Assembly: GCF_003335585.1 (NCBI RefSeq)
Contig: NZ_QBFD01000024.1
Coordinates: 87,091 to 151,090 of the forward strand
From: Sulfitobacter sp. DFL-14
GTDB lineage: Bacteria > Pseudomonadota > Alphaproteobacteria > Rhodobacterales > Rhodobacteraceae
Direction of reading: 5' to 3'
Length of the DNA stretch: 64,000 bases
Under the pieces are notes generated by a model, which was not told the origin of the DNA, did not search any database, and was given only the letters and a program-made list of their open reading frames with translations. Position 1 is the stretch's first letter; each line of letters begins with the position of its first letter. Shown in pieces: positions 1 through 8,109 of the stretch. The position numbers and the translations under genes were made by a program.

Positions 1-992
1 CCAAGGTTCTGATCATTGGCTCAGGCCCGGCAGGCTACACGGCCGGTGTCTATGCCAGCCGCGCCATGCTGGAGCCTATTCTGGTACAGGGGATCGAACC
101 GGGCGGCCAGCTGACCACCACCACGGAGGTCGAGAACTGGCCCGGCGACAGCGAAGTTCAGGGCCCCGATCTGATGATGCGCATGCAGGACCACGCCAAG
201 GCCATGGGCACCGAGATCATCGGCGATATCATCACCGATCTGGACCTGTCCAGCCGTCCGTTCCACGCCAGGGGCGACAGCGGCACGACCTATATCGCCG
301 ACGCGGTGATCCTTGCCACCGGCGCGCGGGCGAAATGGCTTGGCCTGCCGACGGAGGACAAGTTCAAGGGTTTCGGCGTCAGCGCCTGTGCGACCTGCGA
401 CGGCTTCTTCTATCGCGGTCAGGAGATCGTCGTGGTCGGCGGTGGCAATACAGCCGTGGAAGAGGCGCTGTTCCTGACCAACTTCGCCTCCAAGGTGACG
501 CTGATCCATCGCCGCGACGAACTGCGTGCCGAGAAGATCCTGATCGACCGGCTGATGAAAAACCCCAAGATCGAACCGCTGTGGTTCCATGAACTGCACG
601 AGGTCTATGGCACCGACAGCCCGCTGGGTGTCGAGGGCATCAAGGTAAAACATGTTGAAACCGGTGAGATCGCGGACATCCCCGCCAAGGGCGTCTTCAT
701 CGCCATCGGCCACGCACCGGCTAACGAACTGGTCAAGGACGTGCTGGAAACCCACATGGGCGGCTATGTCGTGACCAAGCCCGACAGCACCGAAACCTCG
801 ATTCCCGGTGTTTTTGCCGCTGGCGACCTCACCGACCACAAGTACCGGCAGGCGGTGACCAGCGCCGGCATGGGCTGCATGGCAGCGCTGGAAGCGGAAC
901 GGTTCCTGGCCGAAATGGGCGACGATGTGGAAATCCAGGGCGGCAAGGACACCTCGCTGCCCCTGGGCCATGGCGCACAGGTGGCTGAATAG
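1..992 (+). CDS. trxB: Thioredoxin reductase (5' end outside window)
   Basis: NADPH:thioredoxin-disulfide oxidoreductase, a cytosolic FAD enzyme that keeps thioredoxin reduced. The reading frame (codons from base 3) is already open at the window edge, so the start codon is missing. Visible in order are the FAD-binding GSGPAG motif (about bases 18-35), the redox-active CATC motif (387-398), the NADPH-binding GGGNTA motif (about 438-455) and the C-terminal AAGD flavin motif. This is the classical low-molecular-weight TrxR layout. The C-terminus carries a short extra tail after the usual end. The next gene lies 68 bp downstream. The family assignment is secure; only the first few residues are unseen. 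Confidence 0.95.
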   Translation, partial: KVLIIGSGPAGYTAGVYASRAMLEPILVQGIEPGGQLTTTTEVENWPGDSEVQGPDLMMRMQDHAKAMGTEIIGDIITDLDLSSRPFHARGDSGTTYIADAVILATGARAKWLGLPTEDKFKGFGVSACATCDGFFYRGQEIVVVGGGNTAVEEALFLTNFASKVTLIHRRDELRAEKILIDRLMKNPKIEPLWFHELHEVYGTDSPLGVEGIKVKHVETGEIADIPAKGVFIAIGHAPANELVKDVLETHMGGYVVTKPDSTETSIPGVFAAGDLTDHKYRQAVTSAGMGCMAALEAERFLAEMGDDVEIQGGKDTSLPLGHGAQVAE

Positions 993-1060
993 GCCACCAC
1001 CACCCATCTTGACCTGCTCCTTGCCTCCCCGCAAAGTCTGACCAACGCAAGGAGCAGGAC

Positions 1061-2752
1061 ATGAGCGATCTTTGGCGTGGAACCACTGCCACCCGCCTGC
1101 GCATCGCCAGCGGTCTGGTGCTGTTCATCTACGCCCTGCTGCATTTCCTGAACATCGGACTGGGCCTGTTTTCGACCGAGCTGATGCACGCGGCGCAGGA
1201 TTGGCGTCAGGTTGTCACCCGCAGCATCCCGGGCACGATCCTGATCTACGGTGCCTTCACTATTCATCTGTCCATGGTCCTGGGCAGGCTTGCCCTGCGC
1301 GGCACCCTGCGCATGCCGTTCTGGGAGGCCGCACAGACCGTGCTTGGTTTGATGATCCCCGTCTTGCTGATCGCCCATCTGGTGCACACCCGCGCTGCGC
1401 ACGCGCTTTTCGATGTGAACGACGAAATGGGGTATATCTCGCTCCTGCTCTACAACACCCTGGATGGCTGGAAACAATGCGCCTTGCTGGTGCTCGTCTG
1501 GGCGCATGGCTGCACGGGCCTGCATTTCTGGCTGCGCGGAAAGCCATGGTGGCGCGGATCATTGCCGGCCCTGGCGGGCATTGCGGCTCTTGTCCCTGCC
1601 TTTGCTCTGGCCGGCTTCCTGACAGAAGCGCGGCGGGTTGCTGCAAGTTTCCGCATCCCCGAACAACGTGAGGCGATCTATGCCGCCTACAACTTCCCCG
1701 ACACCGACACTTTCGCCATGCTCATCGCCTGGACGCGCTATCTTGGCTGGGGGCTGTTTGCCGTGCTGGTTGCAGTCGGCGTAATCTATGCGATCAAATC
1801 GGTCCTGTCGCGGCGGCAATCCGTGCGTGTCAGCTATGTGGACGGGCCAGAGGTCTGGGCGCCCAAGGGCCTGACGCTGCTGGAAGTTTCCCGTCTGCGG
1901 GGCGTGCCACATGCATCGCTCTGCGGGGGCCGGGGGCGCTGCACCACCTGCCGCGTTCTGATCGAGCAAGGGGCGGACCGCTTGCACCCGCCCAGCCCGG
2001 CAGAGGCCCGCGCCCTCGCCGCGGTGGGCGCAGGACCGGGGGTTCGGCTGGCCTGCCAGATCGTCCCCGTCGCCCCCACCACCGTGTTCCGCATCTTTCA
2101 GCCCGACGGACGCCGCAAACACCGGACCCATGCCAGCCAGGGCGAAGAAAAGAAGCTTGCGCTGCTGTTCCTTGACATGCGTGGCTTCACGGCCCGCACA
2201 ACCGGCCAGTTGCCCTATGACGTGGTGTTCCTGCTGAACCGGTTCTTCGACGCGGTGGTTCCCGCGGTCAACCGCGAGGGCGGCACGATTGACAAATACC
2301 TCGGCGACGGGTTCCTGGCGATCTTCGAGACGGCAACCCCCGAAAGCTCTGCCCAGGCCGCGCTGCGCGCGATCGAAGGCATAGCGCAGGAACTGGACCG
2401 GTTTAACGCACAGCTTTCGAACGAAGGACAGGGGCCCGTCGCAATCGGGATCGGTGCGCACCTCGGCGAGGTGGTTCTGGGCGAAATCGGGGCGATCGGT
2501 CAGTCCCCGCGCACCCTGATCGGCGACACGGTGAATACCGCTTCGCGGCTGGAGGGTGTCACCAAGGAACACGGCGTTCAGGCGATGATCTCTGCACCGC
2601 TGCTGGCGGCGGCGGGCCATGCGCCCGCAGCGGAGCTGATGGTGGAACTGACCCTGCGCGGGGTCCACGCCCCTCTTGCGGCGTGGCCGGTGAAACATGC
2701 CCATGACCTGGCCGCACAGCTGGACGCCCTGCCCGCCACCGGAACAGCCTGA
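1061..2752 (+). CDS. Membrane-anchored class III adenylate cyclase with [2Fe-2S] ferredoxin domain
   Basis: Predicted redox-responsive cAMP synthase of 563 residues. Residues 1-250 form about six hydrophobic segments with several membrane histidines (for example in LLHFLN, IHLSMV, IAHLVH and AHGCTGLHF), resembling succinate-dehydrogenase-type heme b anchors. Residues about 255-340 are a ferredoxin domain with Cys288, Cys294, Cys297 and Cys332 (CX5CX2C...C). Residues about 365-545 are a class III cyclase domain: metal Asp in FLDMRGF and GDGF, adenine-selecting Lys in DKYLGDG, and Asn/Arg in NTASRLE, so it should be active on ATP. S. meliloti CyaC is a known cyclase with a di-heme b anchor; the extra ferredoxin domain here suggests a second redox input (inference). 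The gene stands alone. ATG preceded by an AGGAGCAGG-like ribosome site. Confidence 0.85.
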   Translation: MSDLWRGTTATRLRIASGLVLFIYALLHFLNIGLGLFSTELMHAAQDWRQVVTRSIPGTILIYGAFTIHLSMVLGRLALRGTLRMPFWEAAQTVLGLMIPVLLIAHLVHTRAAHALFDVNDEMGYISLLLYNTLDGWKQCALLVLVWAHGCTGLHFWLRGKPWWRGSLPALAGIAALVPAFALAGFLTEARRVAASFRIPEQREAIYAAYNFPDTDTFAMLIAWTRYLGWGLFAVLVAVGVIYAIKSVLSRRQSVRVSYVDGPEVWAPKGLTLLEVSRLRGVPHASLCGGRGRCTTCRVLIEQGADRLHPPSPAEARALAAVGAGPGVRLACQIVPVAPTTVFRIFQPDGRRKHRTHASQGEEKKLALLFLDMRGFTARTTGQLPYDVVFLLNRFFDAVVPAVNREGGTIDKYLGDGFLAIFETATPESSAQAALRAIEGIAQELDRFNAQLSNEGQGPVAIGIGAHLGEVVLGEIGAIGQSPRTLIGDTVNTASRLEGVTKEHGVQAMISAPLLAAAGHAPAAELMVELTLRGVHAPLAAWPVKHAHDLAAQLDALPATGTA

Positions 2753-2894
2753 AACCACCCTTGACCGGCCATTTTCCGCAACCCGGGCAGGATTTTTTCT
2801 CTTTTTCTCCTTGCACCGCTAGACTCTGGACGCTGTGCGGGGGCATAGGGCCTGCAATACTGTCACGACGACATAAGGCAAAAGTGAGTTTGAC

Positions 2895-4610
2895 ATGACG
2901 ATGGTGCAAAATTTATCTCCGATCCCCGAACTGTATGTTTCCTACGAGTCCGCCCAGAAGCTGAAGCATGAGGCAGGTGAGCTGGTCAGCCATGACCTGA
3001 CCCCGCGCCAGATCTGCGATCTGGAACTGCTGATGAACGGTGGTTTCAACCCGCTGAAGGGTTTCCTGACCGAAGCCGATTACGACGGCGTCGTGGAAAA
3101 CCTGCGGCTGGCTGACGGCACCCTTTGGCCGATGCCGATCACCCTGGACGTGAGCGAGGATTTCGCCGAGAAACTGGAACTGGGCCAGGACATCGCCCTG
3201 CGCGATCAGGAAGGTGTCATCCTTGCCACCATGACCGTGACCGACCGCTGGGAGCCGAACAAGGCCCGCGAAGCCGAAAAGGTATTCGGTGCGGATGATG
3301 ACGCGCATCCGGCGGTGAACTACCTGCACAACAAGGCGGGCAAGATCTATCTTGGCGGACCGGTCACCGGCATTCAGCAACCGGTTCACTATGATTTCCG
3401 CGCACGCCGCGACACGCCCAATGAACTGCGCGCCTATTTCCGCAAGATGGGCTGGCGCAAGGTCGTGGCCTTCCAGACCCGCAACCCGCTGCACCGCGCG
3501 CACCAGGAGCTGACCTTCCGCGCCGCGCGTGAAGCACAGGCCAACCTGCTGATCCATCCGGTTGTCGGCCTGACCAAGCCTGGCGACGTCGATCACTTCA
3601 CCCGCGTCCGCTGCTATGAGGCGGTGCTGGACAAATACCCGGCGGCCACCACCTCGATGTCGTTGCTGAACCTTGCCATGCGCATGGCGGGCCCCCGCGA
3701 GGCGGTCTGGCACGGGTTGATCCGCAAGAACCACGGCTGCACCCATTTCATCGTCGGCCGCGATCACGCGGGCCCCGGCAAGAATTCAGCCGGTGAAGAT
3801 TTCTATGGCCCCTATGATGCGCAGGACCTGTTCCGCGAGCATCAGGAGGAAATGGGCATCGAAATGGTCGATTTCAAACACATGGTCTATGTGCAGGAAC
3901 GCGCCCAGTACGAGCCGGCGGACGAGATCGAGGACAAGGACAACGTCACCATCCTGAACATTTCCGGCACCGAACTGCGCCGCCGCCTGCGCGAAGGTCT
4001 GGAAATTCCTGAGTGGTTCTCGTTCCCCGAAGTGGTCAAGGAGTTGCGCCGCACCTCTCCGCCGCGTTCCGATCAGGGCTTTACCGTGTTCTTCACCGGT
4101 TTCTCCGGCTCGGGCAAATCCACCATTGCCAACGCGCTGATGGTCAAGCTGATGGAAATGGGCGGTCGCCCTGTGACACTGCTGGACGGCGATATCGTCC
4201 GCAAGAACCTCAGCTCCGAGCTGGGTTTCTCGAAAGAGCACCGTGACCTCAACATCCGCCGCATCGGCTATGTCGCCTCCGAGATCACCAAGAACGGCGG
4301 CATCGCCATCTGCGCACCCATCGCACCTTATGCGACCACGCGCCGTGCTGTCCGCGAAGACATCGAAGCCTTCGGTGCCTTTGTCGAGGTGCATGTAGCC
4401 ACCTCGATCGAGGAATGCGAACGCCGCGACCGCAAGGGGCTGTACAAGCTCGCGCGGGAAGGCAAGATCAAGGAATTCACAGGCATTTCTGACCCTTACG
4501 ATGTGCCGCAGAATCCCGAACTGTCACTGGACACCGAAAGCGTGGACGTCGACAACTGCGCGCATCAGGTGCTGCTGAAACTGGAAAGCATGGGTCTGAT
4601 CAGCGGCTGA
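2895..4610 (+). CDS. sat: Bifunctional sulfate adenylyltransferase / APS kinase
   Basis: Activates sulfate to APS and then PAPS for assimilatory sulfur metabolism in the cytosol. The 571-residue protein fuses an N-terminal single-chain ATP sulfurylase (Sat type, not CysDN) to a C-terminal APS kinase (CysC). Sat hallmarks are QTRNPLHRAH (from about residue 194, the HxxH nucleotide motif) and the GRDHAGPG loop. The kinase starts near residue 395 with P-loop GFSGSGKST (from about residue 402), followed by LDGD and a DPYD-type motif. The length fits Sat-CysC fusions. A second ATG lies two codons in. No other sulfur assimilation genes flank it. The gene ends at a strong hairpin terminator. Confidence 0.95.
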   Translation: MTMVQNLSPIPELYVSYESAQKLKHEAGELVSHDLTPRQICDLELLMNGGFNPLKGFLTEADYDGVVENLRLADGTLWPMPITLDVSEDFAEKLELGQDIALRDQEGVILATMTVTDRWEPNKAREAEKVFGADDDAHPAVNYLHNKAGKIYLGGPVTGIQQPVHYDFRARRDTPNELRAYFRKMGWRKVVAFQTRNPLHRAHQELTFRAAREAQANLLIHPVVGLTKPGDVDHFTRVRCYEAVLDKYPAATTSMSLLNLAMRMAGPREAVWHGLIRKNHGCTHFIVGRDHAGPGKNSAGEDFYGPYDAQDLFREHQEEMGIEMVDFKHMVYVQERAQYEPADEIEDKDNVTILNISGTELRRRLREGLEIPEWFSFPEVVKELRRTSPPRSDQGFTVFFTGFSGSGKSTIANALMVKLMEMGGRPVTLLDGDIVRKNLSSELGFSKEHRDLNIRRIGYVASEITKNGGIAICAPIAPYATTRRAVREDIEAFGAFVEVHVATSIEECERRDRKGLYKLAREGKIKEFTGISDPYDVPQNPELSLDTESVDVDNCAHQVLLKLESMGLISG

Positions 4611-4634
4611 TCCGGTCCCTTTGCGACGAACCCG

Positions 4635-4661
4635 AAACGCAGCCCCCCGGGGCTGCGTTTT
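4635..4661. terminator. Bidirectional intrinsic terminator between convergent genes
   Basis: Near-perfect inverted repeat: AAACGCAGCCCC (4635-4646) and GGGGCTGCGTTT (4649-4660), with a very short loop. It ends in a T-run on the plus strand and, read the other way, in a T-run on the minus strand. It lies between the 3' ends of sat-cysC (plus) and the glycosyltransferase (minus), so it can serve both. Confidence 0.85.
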
Positions 4662-4666
4662 GCGTT

Positions 4667-5527
4667 TCACAGACTGTCGCGGATGGCGCGGGCGGCGCGG
4701 CCTTCCAGATCGGCCCAATGTGCCGCCTGCGGTTTGGCCGCGCGCAGGGCGGGGGCAAGCTGGTCATACAGCCCCCCGCTTGCCGCGCGGATCGCATCCT
4801 TCATCTGGGCCGCATCCTCGCAGATCACCATCCCGCCGGTATCCATGAAACCCCCGATGTTCGGGCAGCCCCAATAGATCGGCACCGTTTCGCAAAGCAC
4901 GGCATCGACGATCTTTTCGGTAAAGTAGTTCCGCTCGCGGATGTTTTCGATCACCACGGAGAAACGGTAGGGCGCCAGCCCGTCGGATTTTTCCGCAAAA
5001 GGGGCATAGCCGCGCCCCAGGATTTCGACCTCCAGCCCCTCGTCCCTGACCAGATCGACCATCTCGTGCCGCAGCTGATGGCCCAGCGTGTCGCGCTTGG
5101 CCGAGGCGATGAGCGACATGTGCCGTGTCTTGTCGATCTTCAGTCCTGACGGGTCCGGCACCCAACTGGTCCCGAAGGGCAGCATGATGCCGTTCGGGAT
5201 CGCCGCGAGCAACGCGTCGTCGTGACAAAGCACCCGGTGAAAACGCCGCCAGGTCCAGCGCAGCAGCCGCAGGTGCCGCCGGTGGATCGCGGCAGGTTCC
5301 ACCACCATGACAGAGACCCGCGCGGGCGTTGCCCAGCGCCGCCGGAAATGCATCGCCGTCTTGGGATAGACGATCAGGTGATCGTCCGGCAGCAAATCAC
5401 CCACCTGCCCCGCCGCCTGCCGGTCGGGTCGCCCGAGAGGCCAATGCAGATCGTCCAGGGGCACCTGCGCAAGCGCGGCACCCAGTTGCGACCCGTAGGG
5501 CAGGACAGCGATGGCCGGATCGGTCAC
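4667..5527 (-). CDS. GT10-like (fucosyltransferase-type) glycosyltransferase
   Basis: Predicted glycosyltransferase of 286 residues. The C-terminal half contains a signature resembling alpha-1,3-fucosyltransferases of family GT10: FSVVIEN, then YFTEKIVDAV and PIYWGCPNI, where the nucleotide-sugar donor binds. No signal peptide or membrane segment is seen, so it is probably cytosolic or peripheral. Acceptor and sugar cannot be deduced. The start overlaps the stop of the upstream phzF-like gene by 4 bp (ATGA), indicating translational coupling. No capsule or LPS genes are nearby, which is unusual for such an enzyme. Family assignment is fairly sure, substrate unknown. Confidence 0.75.
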   Translation of the reverse strand: MTDPAIAVLPYGSQLGAALAQVPLDDLHWPLGRPDRQAAGQVGDLLPDDHLIVYPKTAMHFRRRWATPARVSVMVVEPAAIHRRHLRLLRWTWRRFHRVLCHDDALLAAIPNGIMLPFGTSWVPDPSGLKIDKTRHMSLIASAKRDTLGHQLRHEMVDLVRDEGLEVEILGRGYAPFAEKSDGLAPYRFSVVIENIRERNYFTEKIVDAVLCETVPIYWGCPNIGGFMDTGGMVICEDAAQMKDAIRAASGGLYDQLAPALRAAKPQAAHWADLEGRAARAIRDSL

Positions 5528-6414
5528 CGCCCTTCATCCCCGGCGGGAAGAAAGACATCCCCCGACATGATCACGCAGCCCTGCCCGGCGACCTGAACCC
5601 CGGTGATGGCATCGCGCGGCCCCAGGACGGTGACCTGCGCCTGACCCGGCCTGCCCATGCCATGTCCCTGCTCGGCCACATAGGAAGGGCTGTCCAGCAG
5701 CCCCCGCGCCCAGAGATAGCTGGCCGCCGCACCGGTGGCCGAACCGGTGAACGGGTCCTCAGGCGGGCTGGGCGGTGCCAACAGAAGCCGTGCATAGGTG
5801 TCGCCGACAGAGGTAGCCCCTTCCAGGGTGATCCAGTAAGGCTCCATGATATCAATACCGTCGTGACCCAAAGCCCTTGCATAGGCCGCAAGCGCCGTAG
5901 GGTCGAACCGCAACCGGTCGAGGGTGGCCCGGTTCTGCAGGACCGTGATGCAGAACGGCAACCCGGTTGATACGATCTGCGGCGGGCTGATGATCACTTC
6001 CGGGGTGATGCCGCCGATTGCAGCGACCAGATGCGGAGGGACCTCCGCGCCGAATGTCGGCGCCACCTGTGTCATGGTGATCAGGTCGCTCGCCACCTCG
6101 ACCGCCACAATGCCCGCCCCGGTTTCCAGCCGCAGCGGCCCGTCGCCGATCATGCCGCGATGGCGCAGCGCTGCAACGGTCGCAATGGTGGGATGACCCG
6201 CAAAGGGTATTTCCCGGCTGGCCAGATAGTATTTCACCCGCAGGTCCGCCACATCGGACGGCCCGGTAAAGGTACATTCCACCAGAGAGGTTTCACGCAC
6301 GTAACCCATGCAGGTTTCATCGCTCAGAACCGCACCGCCATGCACCACGGCACAGCCGTTTCCGCCAAACGGCTGGGTGGTAAAGGCATCGACCCAATCA
6401 AATTCAAGGCGCAT
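5524..6414 (-). CDS. PhzF-family isomerase/epimerase-like protein
   Basis: Member of the PhzF / diaminopimelate-epimerase-like fold. Family features are FGGNGCAVV near the N-terminus, the catalytic Glu in SLVECTF, the central AGHPT loop, and DPFTGSATGA near the C-terminus. The natural substrate is unknown for most family members. I chose the ATG at 6414 rather than one 13 codons upstream because GGGGAAG lies 6-7 bases before it and the protein then starts MRLEFDWVDAF as in the family. The upstream start would place the ORF very close to the terminator at 6436-6460. It overlaps the downstream glycosyltransferase by 4 bp. Confidence 0.85.
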   Translation of the reverse strand: MRLEFDWVDAFTTQPFGGNGCAVVHGGAVLSDETCMGYVRETSLVECTFTGPSDVADLRVKYYLASREIPFAGHPTIATVAALRHRGMIGDGPLRLETGAGIVAVEVASDLITMTQVAPTFGAEVPPHLVAAIGGITPEVIISPPQIVSTGLPFCITVLQNRATLDRLRFDPTALAAYARALGHDGIDIMEPYWITLEGATSVGDTYARLLLAPPSPPEDPFTGSATGAAASYLWARGLLDSPSYVAEQGHGMGRPGQAQVTVLGPRDAITGVQVAGQGCVIMSGDVFLPAGDEGR

Positions 6415-6435
6415 CGCAAACTTCCCCGGATAACA

Positions 6436-6460
6436 AAAAAGGCCGCAGTGCACTGCGGCC
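6436..6460 (-). terminator. Intrinsic terminator of the hsp20-DUF1150 operon
   Basis: Perfect 20-bp palindrome GGCCGCAGTG/CACTGCGGCC (6441-6460) followed on the minus strand by six T residues (A-run 6435-6440 on plus). It ends the hsp20-DUF1150 transcript directly upstream of the phzF-like gene. Confidence 0.85.
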
Positions 6461-6520
6461 TCTTACAAATCCATGATCCGCGTGGCGGGGTAAAGGCCCC
6501 GACCGCGCTTAATGCATCTT

Positions 6521-6739
6521 CTAATGCACCATCACCGGCGCATAGTCATGTTCGCGCGCCAGATGAAAGGCCAGTTTGCGGTCGCCGACAAGCGCCAGCT
6601 GCTGGCCCTGGGCATCGTGAACCGAATAGAGCAGTTCCAGACCTTCGGCCTGATCGCGTACTTCGCGGGGCAGATCGCTGACGGCGATTGTCTTGACGTA
6701 TACCGTCCGGTCTCCGCCATGGGTTGTCATGTCATGCAT
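6521..6739 (-). CDS. DUF1150 family protein
   Basis: Small acidic protein of 72 residues that I recognise as the DUF1150 family, typically found directly downstream of an hsp20 gene in alphaproteobacteria. It contains the stretch LYSVHDAQGQQLALVGDRKL, apparently a compact beta-rich fold. It starts 3 bp after the hsp20 stop, so the two are co-transcribed and probably co-translated from the heat-shock promoter. The function is not established. An accessory role to the small heat-shock protein is inferred from context only. Confidence 0.8.
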   Translation of the reverse strand: MHDMTTHGGDRTVYVKTIAVSDLPREVRDQAEGLELLYSVHDAQGQQLALVGDRKLAFHLAREHDYAPVMVH

Positions 6740-6742
6740 ATC

Positions 6743-7156
6743 TTACCCTTTCTTGATCTTTATGGTCTGTACAACTGTTTCGGGTTTGGCCCGGGTCAAG
6801 TCCACGTGCAGCAGACCGTTCTCCATCTGAGCCTCGCCCACATCAACCCCGTCGGCCAGCACAAAACTGCGCTGGAACTGCCGTGCGGCGATGCCACGGT
6901 GCAAAAACACCCGGTCTTCGCCGTCATCGTGCTGACGTCCACGGATCACCAGCTGGCGGTCTTCGACAGTGATGGCAAGATCATCCTCGGCAAAGCCCGC
7001 AACGGCCAGCGTGATGCGGTAGCTGTAGTCGGATGTCTGTTCGATATTGAAAGGCGGATAGCCTTCGTTGCCGGATTTCGCAGTGCGTTCCAGCACCCGT
7101 TCCAGCTGTTCAAACCCCAACATGTGAGGATAAGAAGCAAGCGTCAGTTTCGTCAT
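6743..7156 (-). CDS. Hsp20/alpha-crystallin small heat-shock protein
   Basis: ATP-independent holdase chaperone, 137 residues, IbpA-like class. The alpha-crystallin domain spans roughly residues 33-125, with PPFNIEQ at its start, the RITLAVAGF strand and ENGLLHVDL (consensus NGvL). The C-terminal IKIKKG supplies the I-x-I oligomerisation motif. AGGACG lies about 7 bases before the ATG. It heads a two-gene operon with the DUF1150 gene. A sigma32-type promoter lies at 7222-7250, so heat induction is expected. Confidence 0.93.
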   Translation of the reverse strand: MTKLTLASYPHMLGFEQLERVLERTAKSGNEGYPPFNIEQTSDYSYRITLAVAGFAEDDLAITVEDRQLVIRGRQHDDGEDRVFLHRGIAARQFQRSFVLADGVDVGEAQMENGLLHVDLTRAKPETVVQTIKIKKG

Positions 7157-7221
7157 GCGACACGTCCTGTATTAAAGCGACAGTCAGGCATGGGCCCCTT
7201 CAGCGGCAACCCATGGCATAA

Positions 7222-7250
7222 ATATGGGGGCATGGACTACCGGGCGCAAG
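7222..7250 (-). promoter_or_regulatory. Sigma32 (RpoH)-type heat-shock promoter of hsp20
   Basis: Read on the minus strand: CTTGCGC (from 7250 down), 14 bases, then CCCCATAT (7229-7222). The -10 matches the RpoH consensus CCCCATnT and the -35 keeps the CTTG core with correct spacing. The hsp20 ATG is about 65 bases downstream, leaving a 5' leader long enough for an RNA thermometer, which I could not fold by eye. Confidence 0.75.
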
Positions 7251-7316
7251 GGCTATGCGTGAACAAGTGCACGCCCTATATTGGGGTACTCTAGCTGTGA
7301 TGGAATCACCCGACCG

Positions 7317-7541
7317 ATGAATGCGCCGACTGATCTTTCCATGAAAAACGACGATGTGCTGCGTGTGGAACTTGAAGTGTTCCGCCGCGAACACCGCGAC
7401 CTGGACGAGGCGATCAGGGCCCTGACAGACCGGAGCACGGCAGATCAGCTGACCCTGCAACGGCTGAAAAAACGCAAACTGCGGCTGAAGGATCTGATCG
7501 CCCAGATCGAAGACCGCCTGACCCCCGATATCATCGCCTGA
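7317..7541 (+). CDS. YdcH-like (DUF465) small coiled-coil protein
   Basis: Highly charged helical protein of about 74 residues. [19 protein letters not shown] is followed by [19 protein letters not shown], the pattern of the DUF465/YdcH family (Leu heptads and a KKxKLxLKD motif). Function unknown; members look like short coiled-coils. Two ATGs are possible, 7317 and 7341 (MKNDDVL); neither has a convincing ribosome site, so the N-terminus is uncertain. It lies divergently from hsp20. A second member occurs at 54315-54479. Confidence 0.75.
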   Translation: MNAPTDLSMKNDDVLRVELEVFRREHRDLDEAIRALTDRSTADQLTLQRLKKRKLRLKDLIAQIEDRLTPDIIA

Positions 7542-7620
7542 AACATCCTCTGCGCGCATTGCCCTGCAGGCGCTGACAGGTATAGTGCGCGCTCTGAATT
7601 TCTGCAAAAGGCTGCTTGGC

Positions 7621-8109
7621 ATGACCCCTCCCCCCGTTGGCATCATCATGGGTTCGCAATCTGACTGGTCCACGATGCGAGAGGCGGCGGCGCTGCTGGA
7701 CGAGCTGGCGATTCCTTACGAATCGCGCATCGTTTCCGCGCACCGCACCCCCGACAGGCTGTGGGACTACGGCAAAACGGCAGTGGATCGTGGCTTGCAG
7801 GTGATCATCGCAGGTGCCGGCGGTGCCGCGCATCTGCCTGGCATGATGGCCTCGAAAACCCGGGTGCCGGTGATCGGCGTGCCGGTCCAGACGCGGGCAT
7901 TGTCAGGTGTCGATTCGCTCTATTCCATTCTGCAGATGCCGCGCGGCTTCCCGGTGGCGACCATGGCCATCGGTGCCGCGGGCGCTGCCAATGCGGCCCT
8001 GATGGCCGCGGGCATCCTCGCCCTGCAGGACCCAAAGCTTGCCGAGCGTCTGGACAACTGGCGCGCGGCCCTCAGCGCATCCATTCCGGAGGAGCCCACC
8101 GATGACTGA
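7621..8109 (+). CDS. purE: N5-carboxyaminoimidazole ribonucleotide mutase
   Basis: Class I PurE: converts N5-CAIR to CAIR in de novo purine synthesis, acting after PurK. 162 residues. Signature elements are [10 protein letters not shown] near the N-terminus, [21 protein letters not shown] and GVPVQ. I chose ATG 7621 instead of one 12 codons upstream because the family starts a few residues before GIIMGSxSD, and AAAGG lies about 9 bases before it. The last 8 bases overlap purK (ATGACTGA), so the two genes are translationally coupled. Confidence 0.95.
   Translation: MTPPPVGIIMGSQSDWSTMREAAALLDELAIPYESRIVSAHRTPDRLWDYGKTAVDRGLQVIIAGAGGAAHLPGMMASKTRVPVIGVPVQTRALSGVDSLYSILQMPRGFPVATMAIGAAGAANAALMAAGILALQDPKLAERLDNWRAALSASIPEEPTDD

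Noticed and set aside
2753..2894. Riboswitch or regulatory RNA before sat-cysC
   Set aside because: No SAM-type or other known motif could be recognised in the 142 bp, and no clear hairpin; simple promoter DNA is more likely.
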